Shown: positions 1 to 15,302 of the stretch, piece after piece
Position numbering within the stretch: the stretch's first letter is position 1
Layout: each line of letters begins with the position of its first letter
Assembly: GCA_020055645.1 (NCBI GenBank)
Contig: CM034550.1
Location: 17,311,001 to 17,375,000, forward strand
DNA: 64,000 nt
Source of the DNA: Tomocerus qinae
Lineage: Eukaryota > Arthropoda > Collembola > Entomobryomorpha > Tomoceridae
Direction of reading: 5' to 3'
Notes under the pieces: model-generated
The model's input: only the letters and a program-made list of their open reading frames with translations
The model's database searches: none
Told to the model about the DNA's origin: nothing
Position numbers and translations under genes: made by a program

Positions 1-3000
1 TGTTGCTAAAGTTCTTTTCGATTTAGTACTTTGTAGACATACTTCTAGTGTAGTGCCGGATTTTCAATATAAGTTGCATGTACAGATAGGTGTGTTTGTA
101 TGAAAGGGGAGGTATCAAATTTAAGGTATATCAAAAATGCTGCTGTAAATTACCTTGTCAATGAATTTCATTTTTCAAGGTAGTCCTAAAACATTTTTCC
201 TACGTCTACTTTTGTTAGGCCATGGGGATTGCAAGGAAAATTGTAGTGCACGATAATAATGCAACATTTACAGAGGTTTAGCTTTACTCTAGTTTTAGAT
301 TCTCAACCATAGTTTTATTAATGAATTTGAATTACAAATGAAATCAAATGTACTACTGGGATCATACTGGAAAATGGTAATAATAAAGCACCCCATTAAT
401 TCAAGCGAAAACTACTTTTCAGATAAAATTTTTAATGAAATGGGTTTAATCCGCTAATGAATTATCTTTATAACATAAAAATTGACTTTAATTTGCTGTA
501 CGTAGATGGGAGTGGGACAATTGATTTTACTTGCCATAACAATCCTGAATTGAAGATTTTCTGTAGAAACGCTGTGAATATTAGGGGACAAGCGACGCAT
601 TTTTATTTAACGCCTTTTGGACTGCGTTCATGTAATCTTGGGGCCCTAATAAGCAGCAGGTCAAAAATGGGGTCAATCGCTAAGTGCTTCATGGCCTAAA
701 TTGACCCTTTCCCATTACAATTTACGTTACACATGTACTTGATACAGTGTACACTCCTTTTTGGTATCCCCGTTTAATATGGTTTGTTTACTTTGCCAAG
801 AATTACTTATGTATGACTTCAGAAAGGTTGTTATCATGTCTTGATTATCCTGAGAATTAGGTTTCCAGAGTGCAATGGATGCATTAATCATTGGATGATA
901 ATGGAAGCACTAAGATTAGCTGCCAATTGCAAGTCTGTAAAGCAGGAAGGGAGTATATAGATTATGATATAGGTTATTATGTGTAAAAATAGTATAGCTG
1001 ATAGTATTGGATAAGATAAGTTGCCCTAATTTCGTTCCATTTTGCAAATACATACGTCATTGTAGAGGAGTTGACATGAGTTGGTAGTAGTTGTGTTTAG
1101 AGTAGAATTTTGTTACATATAAAGCAATTGGGCAGAAAGTAACTAATAGGAAGCATTTCACTAAAGGATTAGTAGACGATTTGTTAATTACACTAAATGC
1201 TTTTAAAGATAATTCCCTTTAGTACAATACTGTGTAGTAGAATAATCCTGAGTGTAGATCTGAAGTGAACTGTTCTTGGAAACGGCAAAGAAAATAGTAG
1301 CTCCGTCTCTGTCGGGTAGAGCAGGGTCGAGCAAGTCAGTGAAGCTGAAGCTGACAGAAAATTAATAGCAGCACGTTTCATTTAGGAAGAACAGAGTTTC
1401 CGATTAGCCATGCTCTGTCTTTCCAGCTCAGACTATTATTCTCTCGACTGTGCTCCTCAGCGTCTTTCTTTCCGCTTCATGTTATCCAGTTGTTTTGGTT
1501 TGTTTTGTTCAATTCATCTCTCTGTCCTGCCTGTCTCTTTCCACTGAATCAATATAGCACACTGTATTGCATTTAAATACCTACATTCCCTCTCCTAGAA
1601 CTTGTACGTATAATATTTAGTCTACGGACTAACCTTTGCTTTTCACATATCCATTATACAATATCATTTACTCCATTGTGTTCTTTAGCTTACTGTGCAT
1701 TACATACATTAGTGAGATAACGAAAACGAAGTCACTCCTCAACAATACAAAGATGCCTTGTGGACTTCAAAGAAAAGTTTTGTTGAGAAAGACAGTGGAG
1801 TAGTAGTGGTTGGGTACATACGATAAGTCAAGTTAAGGTTTCTATTCATCGGCGAGTGTGTGTGGACCGACAGATAGAAGACAGTCTGAGTTTGCTTCTT
1901 CTTCTTTGGCTACAAACATTTCTTGTTGATTCCTTGACATGAGAGTGAGCAAAGGCAGTCAAGACATGCAGGCCAAGTCCAAAGACTCGATTCTATTCTC
2001 TTTTTCTTAGTCCTAGGTACAGTATAATCCGGATTCGGAGATTGAGTGAAGTGTCAAGGAGAACAAAAGGAAAACTTGTACTTTTGTTGTCCTCTTATAT
2101 ACTAGCTACTACTACTACTAGTAGGTAGTGCAACTAACTATTATTATATTACCACTCCACTATATTACATTACATTGTAATGTTAATCTTATGATGTTCT
2201 GTTAGTAAAGCGAGTTATACATAGTGAACTAACTCTATGTATCATGTGGTCTATTATACTTCTGGCGTGAAGGGTTGGTTACTTCTTTGGTTTGATCTTC
2301 TCCGTAGTTTAGCCCTAATAATGATGAGGGGTTTGTGTTTCTCTTGTCTTGTCTCATCTTCTATAGTGTGAGTTTCTTAACTGAACTAAGGGCAGGGCAC
2401 AGCAGGATGCTCATTTTCCTTTCATTCCTATCTTTTCCTACGAAATGTCCAGTCGTCAAATCATTTCTCAAATTAGAGGTTAAACACCTACAATGAGCGC
2501 ATTCTCTTTTTATGTACCATTTCCCTCTTTCAGACATTTTAGGAAAGAAGCTATCATAGAGTTCCACACAAAAAAATCTTGTAATTTTTGGGACATTGAG
2601 AATTTCTCTGAAAAGTATTATTTTCCAGATTTATACACTGGTACACCTGTGTTAGAATATAATACTTTGTTTAATAATTTACATTCATACCAGTAGATTT
2701 AACTTGCAATTCAATTCAAATAACTTATAGTTCAAAGATAGGAGTTCCAGTTTTAATAAGTTCCACATCAAATGCAATTGTTTTCCTCACCCTAGTGGCA
2801 GATAATGGTTGAGTTTGGTAAAGAGGCAATACAAATTAATAATCAATTTTGATCTTCGTATCCCATCCTTTATTAACAAGTTAAGTAGAGATAGTACATA
2901 AGTCTGTTTGAACACAACAATAAAAAATAAATCCACAGGGCAAAGTTTACGAGGAAGAAATTACACAGCAGTTGAATATCAATGCAGACGGTCCTCTTTG

Positions 3001-6000
3001 TTTCTCGTTAAGTAGGGATCGTATAACCGCCTTTGTAGGTTGTAAACTCTGTGTAAAGCGAAACCGAAGAACGTTATTTCTTTCCTTGCGCCAGCAGTAA
3101 AAGACTTCATGAGGCTATATCCTAATATTATTATAGTGATATTATTTGTATATCTATAGTTTAGTGCCTTTAAGTACGTGAAACTAGATTTTAGTTGGAT
3201 TTATATTAGTAGAGACAGTATAATGGGTATAATGATTCACTATCTTTTGTATTATTCCCAAGTTATATGACAATGGGATTGAATGAGACGCAATTTTCTG
3301 TGCTACTATTACAATGAGATTGGTTGAGAGTAAAAAATATCTTGAAATCAAAACATCTGTAGCAATTTGGCTTTTATGATAGCTATTATTATGATTATTA
3401 CTAATCTTAATGCTATGCTTGTCTATTGTCTATGTCAGTTTTTTTCATGAAGCCCATCCATCAGATCAGGTTAATTTAACTTGGCTTTTACTTGTGTTTT
3501 ATAAATATACAGGCATCATGCTCCGCTAAGTTGTAAGTAACTAAAAGAAGTAATATCCTTCCAGTAGAAACTATTTACTACGTACAAACTGTCGCTATAC
3601 ACTACTTACGTACAATAATTACTAGGTTTGCAAGGTCTGTGTTTTGTTACAATATTTTATTATATAGTAAATATGGAACCTTATGCAACATACACAAGCT
3701 CGTTTGTAAGCTGTTTGTTATAGGATAGTAATTACTACACTTTAATAGTATACTTTTGGTCCTATATTATGATGCGTGCTTTTGTGAAAACATGTAATTA
3801 TCTGTATATATGTAGTTTAACTATTTTATGGCAAGCATTATATCTATGTAGGTAAAGATGTACTAGAAGGAGCACTTAAGAGAATTATACTACGTGGGAT
3901 TAGAGATCCTCTGCATTGCATCTCTGTATTTAAAATATGTAGGGTAGGAAACACTCTCTGGAGTATATACCTAACTATAGTTGTGAGTTGTGCTTCTGCT
4001 GTGGTATCTCATTCATATCTTATTGTTGGTGTAGCTGGCACAATCAGTAAAATAAGTAACTACAGTAAAACACAAGGGAAGAGAAAACACGGGTCCAGAA
4101 GACAAGACAGTGGTTGTTATAATGCTTATTAGTTTGGAGCGACGGACAGAATGGAACGAGCTGGCTAAGCAAAGTGAGCGAGAGACCGGAATTTCCCTTC
4201 AAATTAACCGTGGCATTAGGTAGACATCCTTCAATTACGATCAGTGTTATCAGAGCCAACTGCATGTTCCCGGAGGTTTTATAGGCTGTAATTTGAGTTG
4301 GTGATCGGACGATAGGAATCTAGTACACTGTAGATAGGCGAAGATACCTTCTTGGTATGGATAGAGAGACAGAAAGACTCTCACTCAGACCAAACACTGA
4401 ATACAATTCCCCACTCTACTCCATCACCCCGCCGACTGGGTTACTTTACTTAACTTTGCTTAACTGTGAGACTCGCCTAGTTTCTCGCTCCGTTCCATCA
4501 TTTCTATCTAATTTCCTCTTTTCGTTTAGTTTTGTTCTACTTGCTCCAATTTCGCCTCCTTTTTTACTTTATCTATAGCATCATGGAGATTCCTGCAGTA
4601 TCTCAACAGATTTACTTCTGAATATGTATCTGAATAGACCAAAGCCACTGTAAATTGTAACTGATGTGATTTTTCACCTAAAATGACTACCTTTAAGTAG
4701 AATTGAGTAATATAGTGCAATAGGCCAAGCTCTCTTCAAATGGCAACTGAAAAAGCTTGACTTTTACTTTCCTGATCAGCACATTTTACTAGGTCGGATG
4801 CATTAAACACGAATCTGATGGAATGAGACGGATTTGAATCAACGAGATTCTATTCTACTCCATACTTGTAATTTACCAGAATTTCCTCTATGTATTCCAG
4901 ACATGATTACATTGAAATCTATAGAGATACTCCAATATAATCACTACAGCAGATTTAAATTAGTCCCTGGATAAATGAAACAGACTTGATTTGACTTGGG
5001 CCTCTGTACTATGCCCCAATTCAAAATCTAAAGTTGATTTCGATGTTCACTCACTCACTACGCTACTTTTTCCGTGTCGAGAATAATTTATTCGTTCTGC
5101 TCATTGGAAAATATAGCTAAAAATTGCTATACATAAGTAGTTTTAGCTAGGTTGATTGTAAGCCCTTTAGATTAGTATACATTCTACTCAACAAGGTAAA
5201 ATATATTTTGGTCAGCCAGTGACCTACTTGTGGTCTAAAATTAATTCTCATTTACGATTTATTTTCTGAAAACCATAAAAACATTTTCAACCAAATAAAT
5301 ATTATTAAAAAGAAACAATCATAAAATTATATCTAGTATCGTAGCCGAATTATGTTACGTAAGCATATCAGCATATCCAGATCATAATGAAACCCCAAAG
5401 TTTTCTGAACAAGACAATCTACTGATTGGCCTCTTAGCATTAATTCCGAAAGTAGAAAATTTTCCAATTGGCATTTAATTTAATTTCCCATATCCAATTG
5501 TCTTAGATAATCTGAGGTCTTATTAAATGCGAATTATCACAAAGTTCATCCGAAAGATTGATTTCCATCACATAAAATTTTACTTATGCTGTTGTGAATG
5601 GGATACTCAACCAAAATTAAAAATTTATTTTCAGAGCGACAAAAGGCTGTCATTCATAGTTTTACTGCATTGAACGGCAGCATCATTTATTGCATAAATA
5701 ATCGTTTAATTACAGTAGTGATGTCGGGATGTATTTTATGTAGACATAGTTTCCAAGTTCTGCATACAAACGTAATGTGGAAGTGATTTTTGTTGTGATG
5801 TCTGGGATATTCCGAAAGAAGTAGCTCCCAATAAGACGTCATTATACAAAACTGCGTGTAATTGCGTTGCTGTATTATGGCTGGAGGGCAAATGATTTCT
5901 TATAGCTTTTTTAGCGTTTTGCTCACGGCCTGGCCAGTTCGTTTATTATATCTTGGATTATTAGGGGCACTTACATAGCTTATCTTGAAATACCTCTTCA

Positions 6001-9000
6001 CGTATACACAATATATAATGACGTACAGTGAAATTACATGCACACATGCATATTCTTACAATGTTATTGGCTTATCTCACACTCGACTCTTTTGTAGTGC
6101 GTTTGCCTGCTGTAAGAAAAAAGGGAGAACACACAGATCGAGTTATCTGGGCTGGACATCAAGACATAAATTATGATTAGGTGCACTTCACAACAAACCC
6201 AAGTCAAACCGACAGGAATTTTCTGCCTATATCATAATGGGGTATACAAAAGTAGCAACATAATTTACATGCATATGAATGTATACCTACAATGGTACAC
6301 TAACTAAACTGCACGATTTGATTGAACCGAAGTGAACTTGTTTGGTTTATTTGAATGGGTTTTATTATGTATGTACTTAAGGGAAGGCTCACTCATGTCA
6401 TGTCTGAGTGAGAAAAAAATGCAGTCATAATTTGTTATCCGCTGTCGGTGTAAGCTAATATACTAATACACGGGCGCTACAATTATTATAATTTCTTGTC
6501 ATAAATCCTTCGCTTCCCCCAAAATATTTCAGTCTCGCCTCAGCTGCCCTCAACTCACTACTACTTATTTACCCACAACAAAATTGACTTCATTTGGCCT
6601 CGCTTTAGTTTAAACTGAGTTAAGTTATTTCATTCCCTTGTCTACTAGTTCTGGTTTTGTGAACATATTCTCTATTGTTTACGGCACAAAAAAATCCAAC
6701 GTGTAGTAATAATGTCGGGATGTTTCGTTTGTGCTATGGTTTGCAGTTTCTTTCTATAATTACGAGACTGTGGTGAAGCTTATCAGCCCATCTCATGGAA
6801 AATTGCTAAAGTAAATATTATAGTAGATTTGACAGTTTTTCTATTTTGTGGTGATCAAGATTAATGCACAGAGCGTATGTACGCATCTTATAACTAATGG
6901 AATAAGTTATACATGGTAAAACATCGTAAAATCGCAACTTCATTACCAATTACACCTCAGCTTGACTCGTCTTACTAACCAAACCACAATGCATTGACCA
7001 CGAGAGATTCTTCCACTCTCACGAATCAATCTATGCGTAAAAAACTATTGACATATTTATGCAGTTTTGATTAGAAAATTGCAATGTTTTCTCTCAGACG
7101 ATTCTCTTCTTCTCCCTTTGCTCCGCCTACGATTTAAATTTCAAAACTTGCTAAGTGAGTTTAGCATTCAAGATCCTTCTGATATAATCAAAGTTTATTT
7201 CAACCTATCATACGCAATCATTAACCTTATACAGAGTAAACCAAATCCAGGACTGCCGGAGCCAATTAGATTTGTGGGAACATTCATGTGTTGTATAAAT
7301 ATTGCCAAGTTCATTTTTACCTAGTAAATATTTATATACTCATATTTATGGTTCGATATTCATCTATCTGCATTTTAGCACTCACCGCTCCGGTTTTATC
7401 ATTCCGCTGTATATACATATACAGAATACCTAGGCACACCTTTTTACATTTTAGAATAAAATTCAGGCAATAATATTTTGTATTTTGAGTAATTGTAATT
7501 ATTACGCTAAATTAATACTGTTAATTATTTTAATGGTTCCAGAAACAATTATTTTGTTACAGTTGAATAGATCAGTCAAGTTTTGCATATTTTGTAGTTG
7601 ATTTATTGCATTCGTATAGGTTGTGATTGAAAATCGTGAATGAAGTACCTAATTAAAACCATTTCTATCGTCGGAATTGAAGAAAACTTACTGTTTTTGT
7701 GATAGTACTAATAATAGTGACTTGGGTGAACTTAGATAAAGCTTAGTCGAAGGAGTTATTAGTTATTAGCAGATTTTAAGAAGCTGGTTGTTGGAGTAGT
7801 AAAATTGATAGTGATTCTGTGAAGCATGCTATGAGAAATGTCTGAGTGCTCTCATAAAAATACAAACTAAGTTTATAAAACTGCGTAGCACATTTCTGTG
7901 TGAATATTTTATGCTCGAGCTGAGAACGGAGTAGACTAAAGATTCCTGAGGCGAAAGAAATGCTAAAGACTTCTTTCTTTTTATATTTTGTGGATGGGAA
8001 ACGAAGTTAGGTCTGGTTTGTACGTGCAGATATAGATATTCATTTTTATACTAGTAACTGAAGCAGACAGCTGAAGAAGTGAAGTCAAAAAAGACAAGGA
8101 AAAGATTTGATCGGATGGATAGGAATATTATACTTTTACGTAGGCTAAGATGCATATTGTATAATAATAAAGCATGAGATAACTATAATAAATATAGAAA
8201 GTGTGTTAAAGGTATCTTGTCTGTCTATCTGATGGTTTTCACGGTAGGTCGATCCTTCCCACTTTACTATGTTCCATTTTTGTTTCTCTCCTATATAGCT
8301 CAAGTATTTATACAGAGACGATGATTTTCTACAGATATTATTTTGTTCCAGACTACATTATAGGTTATGATCTGAAAAGACAAGATTCTTCTTAAGTACT
8401 AACTACTGTAGCTGGTATATTTAGGGTCTCGTATATAGGATAACATGGTAGTATATATTTATAATAGATACAGTTACTTTTGGTCGTTGTAAAACGTGAG
8501 TTGCTGTGTACTTCTTGAGTGTACATTGGTATAAGGGTAGTGGGTAGGGAGAAAGCTAATTGATAATTCGGTAGAAATAGAGGCTCGTATTTCTCGCTTA
8601 ATGTTCCACTCGCCTACCGCACTCGGACGCTTATGTCATAGTTAAAGTGTGCTCTTATTTTCTCAACTGAACTGGAAAGGAGCGTATGCCAGAGAAAACC
8701 ATAGCGTGGCATACCGTACGATAACATAACGATGCCATGCCAAACCGAAAGCCAAAGCCAAACCAGATTTCATCTCATCTCATATAATCTGCGCGAGGCC
8801 AAGAAGTGCAAAGCAGTGAATTGAATAGCATCGAATTGGTTTTCTAAGCATTACTACTCCTACCTACTACTATCATACGAGTCACACTCAGTTTCACTTC
8901 ATTGTACTTACGTATCATAAACCAGAGTATCACATTTACATTTATACCGAATATTATGAGATCCCTGACTAACTTAGAAGAAAGAGAACATTGTATGGCT

Positions 9001-12000
9001 ATTCTCAGCAATAATAACAGTAGGCCAAAGGAGTTAAGGCAACTTTCCCCACTACCATTACCTTAATACTTTCCTATGATAGAGCAATGTCGAGTTTTCC
9101 TATATATCCATGTATTTGCATCACCTTTCCTCATTATCGGCTAATATTCTCTATACCATCCTTTCTCCCACTCTTCACCCTCTACACTCCAATAAGAAAC
9201 AATTTCAAATGATTATGACAAGAAATAAGAAAACTTGCTGACTCCCCTTTCTCCTACTTTCATTTCATTTTATTGAGCAACCAGACCTACAGACTTAGTT
9301 CCAGCTCACGACTTTATTCAACAACTTACTCCATTTTGACATTTAACTTTACTACTATGTACCTACAACACACTAATTGCAATGCGACTGAATATTACTA
9401 CTACTTATCTCTCGGATCTACGCTGCTAATGCTGTCTTTCTACACCAAATTATGTTGAAAATTTTGTAGATGATGAAATTCTTGTCAATATCAATTATTA
9501 ATTAAATGCCATATGCAAACCATTTTGAACTTAAATCTTTTTCTAATAATACATTGTAGATTTCATCTGCAATTTGAACTGCTGTCAGTGAAAATGTCTA
9601 CTAGGAATATGCGATATTAATTGATTAGACCTTCTTGTGTGGGTACATGTTGCGTATTCATTCTTTAACGGCTGAACTTAGTGTATGTATATATACAGTA
9701 TTATTATATAGAGATTCACAAATGAAAATGAAGTGGTAGTGATATCGTAGGGTAACATGTTCTGTCCATGTTTTCATTTAATGAGGACAAATGCATGAAA
9801 CTTGTGTGTTTGGCGTCTGCACGCTTTTTCGGGTTTATAGCTGTAGGCAATCGACAAGATGGTGCGATGGCAAGCTAAACAAAATGACAAAACCATATCG
9901 ACCCTTTGCTTTTATAAAATGGTAAAGGTAACAGAATTGTAATAAAACTGGAGGAAGTATAATATAATCTAGTAACTGTAACAAGTATCCAAACCATGCA
10001 AAAACATTTACCTGTGTAGATTAGTAAAATTTTACTAAGATATTAGTTGTAAATGTAAAATGAGCAACAGTAGATATAGTATAATACTAATTCACACAAG
10101 AGTTGAAAATAGCTAGTGTATTATTTATAAGAATGCACAGTGTGCTGAATTATAGAGGAGGAGGAGGGAGAGAGCATGAGAAGTAAAGAGGATAAGGCTG
10201 TCCAGAAGAGGAATATAGCAATCCGCTTGTCTTTTGAGTCTTTAGTAGTCTTGCATGAGTGTTGAGAGTTGTTTTTGTGGTGCGTGACAATTAGCCATAA
10301 GAAAGATCGTGCATTGTACTTGTACGTGTCCATATAAATAGAGTGAATAGGTACCTATATAGGTGCTCTACTGGTTTGCTAATAATATTTCATGTGAGCT
10401 GTATCTGTAGTGTGGGCCACAATAGAAAATACGTAATTTAAGTTACGGAACGTATACGTATGTTGTTAGGGACATAAATACAAGAAAGCTTTTTGCTGAG
10501 CTTGGAGCAAACCCTGAGAAGGCTGTACTTTAGTTGTAGTGGTTTACTCGCGTTTTTGTCTTGGTGTCAGCATCTTTATTTATTATTAATTTCGTCTCGG
10601 TCTCGCTCTTTCATAAAACTATGCTTTACTCCAGTTAAACTTGAATCGAGTCCTAAGTAAGTAAAGCATATAGCTTGGCGAGCATTTCCCTTTTACTCAG
10701 CTTTAGCCTTTTCTTTCAGCTTTTTTCAACTTGCTCTCCTTTCCGGACTTGTAATTTATGCGACACGTAAAAAATATGAATTACAAGGTACACAGACTTT
10801 CTGTGTCTAGTTATGAATCAGTTTCCTTTCCGTACTCATACTCTGTGTTATTATGTTCCTCAAGAATCTACGCTGTACACGTACATTACACTGCCCGACG
10901 ACAATCCTCTGAATTGCCGTGCCATGCTATACCATTGTGTTTCTTTGCCACGATTTTAGAATTTAGATTCTTGTCTTGGGTGGCTGGCAGTTTTGTAGCT
11001 TTTCTATTGCTCTGTACTGTACACTACATTCTGTAGTTTCTGTTCTCTTATCCGTATATTCATGTTGGCAATCCACATTTGTATATGTACACTATATATA
11101 CACGTGGTTATAGTGCTCCGACATTTCCTAGTGTGACTCAAATAAAATTGGTGTCGTGTTTTGTTGTTGTCTGGAGAAAGCTCGTGATTATGATTTCTCT
11201 GCTGGAACTCAAATTGTATGCACAAGTGTGTACGCACTTTAGCATCTATGAAACCGACATAGGATACAATATCATGTAATGGAGGACAGAGGAAATATCT
11301 CATATATGTCATATCCACTCTATATGTATATATAATAGGAAATGCTACGCAGTTTTAATGCGTTATATAAAGCTTTCTCAATCATGTTTTTTTAAACTAA
11401 AGTGCTTTTCCGACTCAGAGAAGATATAGTTATGCTACGCACATGTTTTCTGTACAAGGAACGTAAAATTTAAGCATATGAACATTGTAAACGTAAATAA
11501 AATATGTTTACTTAGTGTGTATCATTGTAGTTTGTAGTACACAATATACATAAGTAGCAATATTATATAAATGTACATTCCTGTATATACCGAAGGAAAA
11601 AGTGAGGAAAAGAAAGAAAATTTTTACAATTTTCGACTCTCTTTTAGTTTACTGTAGATATATGCATACTCTCTTTGTGAAGGAAGGGAAAGTGGAGTTG
11701 ACTTTTCTTTTGTCACAGATTGTATCTTTTTACTACTGATATTTCGCATTGCATGTGAAGTGATGGCGAACATATACCTACTTAGTTATGCTATTGGTAA
11801 CAGTAGAAGATCGAAATGAGCACTCAAGCAAAAAATGTAGATTTCTCTGTCAAATAACATTCATAAACAGTTTTTATTCGTTGGTTCGTAAAAAGGTGTA
11901 GTCAGTTTAGTGTCGTAAGCTCTGGCAATTTCCTCTCAAAAGTTTCTCCACTTTGACGCTTTTACGATGTCGTATTGATCCTCTTAGATTCTCTTGCTTG

Positions 12001-15000
12001 AATCACACTACATTATTCGTGTTTTCGTGTAAACTGCATGTACCTTTCTTATCGGCAGTGCATTCTGCATACTTACCGAAATCAAACACACTTATACCAA
12101 CAAGGATGTAAATCCAAGCTTCAAATTCTCGACTTTCTCGAAATTCCAAGGGAAATATTGTACAATAGAGAGATATATCTATACTCCTGAGAATTGTCGT
12201 AGTGCATTTGTGAAAATCACTCCAAGTTTCTATTGCAATTCTTATGAACCCTTCATTAAGTCACTTTTCACTACTTCTGATACAAATTCTAATTTATATT
12301 TCTTGTAGGCCATAATTGAGTTTGATATGCACAGGTTCCATTTATAAACTTGAAAAGGTTATTAGAAAACTTTAACCAATCATTTATTGTGAAATCAAAG
12401 TTTTTTGTCAACTTTCTTAAAGGGTGAAGGACAAATTCCAAGATAAGAAATAAATTAGGAAAATTTTCTTTTGATTACAGAATTGGAAATTGTATCAATG
12501 TGTTAGGTATAAGATGGTGTCAGCGATCCTATTAAGAAACGTTGATTAGAGTAATTGGAAGGAGAATGACAGACATCTTGGCTAATAAAATTAGTAATCC
12601 CACAGGAATTACTACAAAATGTACAGTATAGTGACTCTGGGAGTTAAATAAGTTTAATAGTATTGGAGCTTGTAATTGTACCTAAGCTTTTAGGAGTGTT
12701 TTCTGTCCATGACAAAGAAATGGAAATTACAAGAAGGAAGGCGAAGACTCTTTCATTGATTCGTGAATAAATTACAATAAAATTAGTACATTTTCATTAA
12801 TTCTCACAGCGGTGGTTGTCGTTCTTTGAAACTAAACTGAACAAGTTACAATGGCCATTGTGATTGTAAAAGAGCAGACTTTGAATCTAGTACTACTGCT
12901 CTAGTATAGACAGACGGAGCAAAGATAAGTAGTTCTAACTAATGATAAGTTAACATAGCATTCCATTATTACATTATGTTTGCAAGTACTACAAAATGCA
13001 TGTGATGTAATACATATATCCGATGGAATGAAAACATGATGTCTATAGAATCGGTTCTATTCTCAAGAAAGCTTTTCCACATTACATTTACATTACATGG
13101 AACTATATATTGTAGAAATTGGACTTGTGTAAGGACATACAACAAGAAAACAGCCCAAAGGAAAAGACATCTCTTGCTTTTAATTTAACTGAATTGAATT
13201 GAACTTTCTGTCTTTCTTGACTTGGCCCTTCTTTCTTGCTCTCTCCTTTCCCATTCCATTTATTCATTTCCAGCAACTCATTATACAATCTATATCCAAC
13301 TTGAATCTAGAATCTTAAGCCTTTTGGATATAACCTTAAGCAAAATTAAAATATACCTAGTATGGAAAGATACTTAATTCCAATTAGTAATGCTACACAT
13401 AATATAGATTTTTCTCTGCAATTATCAATGTATCTCTCTTGGAGCAAATAGAAAAATAAATGGAAGAGTTTCAAAAGCTAAACCAGGGAAAGAAACCTAG
13501 ACGTAATGAATAGCTTAATTTTCGGTGGCTATATACGCAATTGTGAAGATACTCTCCTGACTAGCTCTCGTTGAGAACAAAGGAACTGTTGAAAGAAAAG
13601 CAGAGATAGAAACTCATTAATGATTAGATAGATCGAGAGATAGTCAAGACTGGAATTCTTTGCAATGAAAACAAAACAAAGAACATTCATTATTATTATT
13701 GGAATGTTTTAGTGATGAGCAAGGTAACGGGTGCAGTATTTATTATAGAATACTTGGATGAATTATTCTACTTTATGTTCCAGAGCATTGAAAGATACAT
13801 TTTAACTGAAGGCAAAGACGGAAATGACGGCAAAAGGAAAGTTAGGAAAACAAAACAAAGAAAAGTGGTTTGTTAGCTTTGGTTACGACTCTGCCAAAGT
13901 CTTTCTGTTATCTTTTAGAGTGTGTCTATGTCTACGCACTACGTTTGAGAAAATTAATACGCACACTCTGGCGCACTACTCTGGGTTGTATTGGAAATTT
14001 TATGGCTTGTCGACAAGATGTTTGCAATACACAAGGAAGTAGTAAAGTTAAATAAGTGCGAACATAGTTCGTCTTTGCTTAGAATACACAGACTCTTTTT
14101 TGCAATGCTTTAAGATAATGAAGAGAGACAAGGGAAAGAAGTCAGACTGACAACTGAACTTTAGTTTAACGTAATGCAACGTTCAATTTAGATTTATCAG
14201 TCATGATGCAGAAGAGAGAAGACAAGGTTTACAGATTCACATTAGAATTACACTATAATGATATTATTACATTAGATTAGCCTTCCACTCATCTTTCCTA
14301 TTACAAGAATCTTATATTTATAAATGTAACTATATAGGTGTAGTGAACCAAGTATTTCCATCAAGTATTGTTAGTTCCACAAGAGTTATTTCGCAAGAGA
14401 AAAGGATTTTCGTAGAGGACACGCATTAGGTTTGATAAACTGCGGACATTTTATGACGACAAATAAGATAGGCTTGGAAGCATGTCCAGAGGTAGTCTAG
14501 ACTTTAGTACGACAACTACTGGACTTACATTGATAAAGGAAGTGTTGAGATTGCATTTGAATAAAAATGGTAAATAGTGACATGGTTAACTTACCTTGTG
14601 GGTAGTGAGCCCTAGTACCTACCTATAGCTAAATACATTCAAAACAACTCAAGATAGCATATATTTCAGAAGTAGAGTCAGAAAAAAATACTTGACCAGA
14701 CTGCTTACAATCAAACTCATTGTCAGGTTGTAACAACAGTAAATATTCTTTAGGAGACTTGTATGTATGTTTGTTGTTATCAAATCGAAGAGACTAAAGG
14801 GAAGATAGAAGACACGACAGGTGAATGTGAAGATAGCACTGAATAGAAAAACACTTTTAATGTGCTTCTTCTTCTTCTAGACTCTATCCATAGTGTCTGT
14901 CTAAGACTGACTGGGAGTGTAACGAGGAGAAGGTGAAGAAAAGGGTGATGTGATGGAAATGAATTGTAATGAAAATGAAACGCTATAGAAAATGGGAATT

Positions 15001-15199
15001 GAAATGAAAGGTGCTGCGTTGTGTGCATTCGTATTTTATGTCAGTGGTGGTTGTTTTCTAGTATCCACTGTCTGTCTGTTTGCAGTGGAAATACAGTAGA
15101 TATAAGTAAATATAAGTAAGTGCGTACTTATTAGGCTTGTTCGATGATGTTATATACGGCCCTTTCTGAAAGTTTTTGTTGTTTTGTGTCTCCCCACAG
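1..15199. other. Non-coding stretch upstream of the first recognised exon
   Basis: I see no convincing coding exon, RNA gene or intact mobile element here. The short open frames are not supported by codon character, splice sites or similarity to any family I know. The stretch ends in a good splice acceptor at 15199, so at least part of it must be an intron of the gene whose signal-peptide exon follows; where the 5' exon and promoter lie is not visible. Several islands richer in GC or strongly pyrimidine-rich on one strand stand out from the AT-rich background, at about 1320-2060, 4100-4570, 8560-8840, 10540-10750 and 14780-15020. Confidence 0.6.
15182..15199 (+). other. Splice acceptor before the signal-peptide exon
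   Basis: A pyrimidine-rich run ending in TCCCCACAG immediately precedes an exon that holds an ATG and a signal peptide. It implies at least one upstream non-coding or mostly non-coding exon. Confidence 0.6.
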
Positions 15200-15220
15200 G
15201 AAAGAAAAGCAGTCAGAAGG
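15200..15220 (+). other. 5' leader part of the signal-peptide exon
   Basis: These 21 bases lie between the splice acceptor and the chosen ATG. They are open in the same frame, coding for a very basic stretch, so translation could in principle begin further upstream. The ATG at 15221 is preferred because it has an A at -3 and places four basic residues directly ahead of the hydrophobic core, as a signal peptide requires. Confidence 0.5.
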
Positions 15221-15302
15221 ATGCGGCTCAAGAAGTTCAGAGTCACGTTCTCCTCATTTGGATTCCTTTTGTTGGTCAACGTCGCCCTTGCCTTGGCTGA
15301 TG
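15221..15302 (+). CDS. Exon A of an unrecognised secreted protein: start codon and signal peptide
   Basis: This exon encodes 27 full residues plus the first base of codon 28. Residues 2-7 (RLKKFR) form a basic n-region. They are followed by a hydrophobic core rich in Phe, Leu and Val, and then the small-residue motif ALALA before Asp-Asp, so signal peptidase would most likely cut near residue 26. The product should therefore enter the secretory pathway. The exon is bounded by TCCCCACAG at the left and by a near-consensus donor GATG|GTAAGT at the right, leaving a phase-1 junction. GC content is clearly above that of the flanking DNA. Exon B, about 26 kb downstream, continues the frame. I recognise no family. 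What is seen is the signal peptide and the splice sites; that both exons belong to one transcript is an inference from phase and strand. Confidence 0.75.
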
